Below are positions 5,390-5,467 of a stretch of DNA of 5,467 nt, one piece after another (position 1 is the first letter of the stretch; each line of letters starts with the position of its first letter). Source of the DNA: an uncultured Clostridia bacterium (GTDB taxonomy: Bacteria; Bacillota; Clostridia; Lachnospirales; Lachnospiraceae); the NCBI GenBank assembly GCA_945622055.1, contig CALZBV010000166.1:1-5467 (forward strand). The letters are read 5' to 3'. A program made the translations under genes and the position numbers. Below the pieces are notes generated by a model. It saw nothing but the letters and a program-made list of their open reading frames with translations, did not search any database and had not been told where the DNA came from.

Positions 5390-5467
5390 ATGCTTTCTTT
5401 TTTGCTTTTTCCCGTGCATACCGTTTTTCTCTTTGTGAAATACGTGGTTTTCGTGGCATACCCTCTC
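5388..5467 (-). CDS. C-terminal tail of an unidentified basic protein (partial)
   Basis: A minus-strand frame open to the window edge ends with TAA at 5388-5390, immediately before the terminator. The visible residues are strongly basic: about 12 Lys/Arg in the last 23 (ending REKAKKKA). An ATG at 5459 could start a 23-residue peptide, but the purine-rich GAGAGGG is only one base before it, too close to act as a ribosome binding site, so the reading as the tail of a longer gene is preferred. A terminator in the right orientation supports a real gene ending here. I do not recognise the family. Confidence 0.45.
   Translation of the reverse strand, partial: EGMPRKPRISQREKRYAREKAKKKA

Noticed and set aside
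1..5467. CRISPR arrays, insertion sequences, tRNA or rRNA genes
   Set aside because: No regularly spaced direct repeats, transposase motifs, cloverleaf or ribosomal RNA signatures were seen.

Overview
The window looks like a chromosomal segment of a low-to-mid GC Gram-positive bacterium, most likely a Clostridia/Lachnospiraceae-type Firmicute. The grounds are strong purine-rich ribosome binding sites, clear sigma-A type promoters (TTGACA/TATAAT-like hexamers with 17-base spacers), U-tract terminators, a YtrA-type GntR regulator with its ABC transporter, and a LysM-bearing secreted amidase. The genus is not determined.

Layout. (1) Positions 1-551, minus strand: the N-terminal part of an MraY/WecA-type polyprenyl-phosphate sugar-phosphate transferase, cut by the window edge. 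(2) 552-766: a spacer holding a 103-base inverted-repeat element that shares its right arm with the -35 box of the transferase promoter, plus a terminator-like hairpin in the transferase leader. (3) 767-2461, minus: a secreted zinc N-acetylmuramoyl-L-alanine amidase with extra N-terminal domains and a C-terminal LysM domain. (4) 2462-2719: the amidase promoter and leader, two interleaved dyads, and a strong terminator for the next operon. (5) 2720-4624, minus: a three-gene operon in the order GntR-family repressor, ABC ATPase, ABC-2 type permease, with a consensus promoter overlapped by two palindromes that are probably the autoregulatory operator. (6) 4832-5332, plus: a flavin reductase-like FMN-binding protein, divergent from the GntR operon, with its own extended -10 promoter. 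(7) 5351-5389: a terminator that works in both directions. (8) 5388-5467, minus: the basic C-terminal tail of an unidentified gene.

How the genes fit together. The transferase and the amidase are both cell-envelope genes: one probably makes a lipid-linked peptidoglycan or wall-polymer precursor, the other trims peptidoglycan outside the cell. Each has its own promoter. The GntR-ATPase-permease set is a compact self-regulated ABC module of the YtrA kind, which in related bacteria responds to envelope or antibiotic stress; its substrate cannot be read from the sequence. No CRISPR array, insertion sequence, tRNA or rRNA was seen. The least explained parts are the non-coding elements: the 638-740 structured repeat, the two terminator-like leaders, and the dyads at 2586-2620, 4641-4684 and 4754-4809. 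I did not find convincing evidence for a wholly new multi-gene system.
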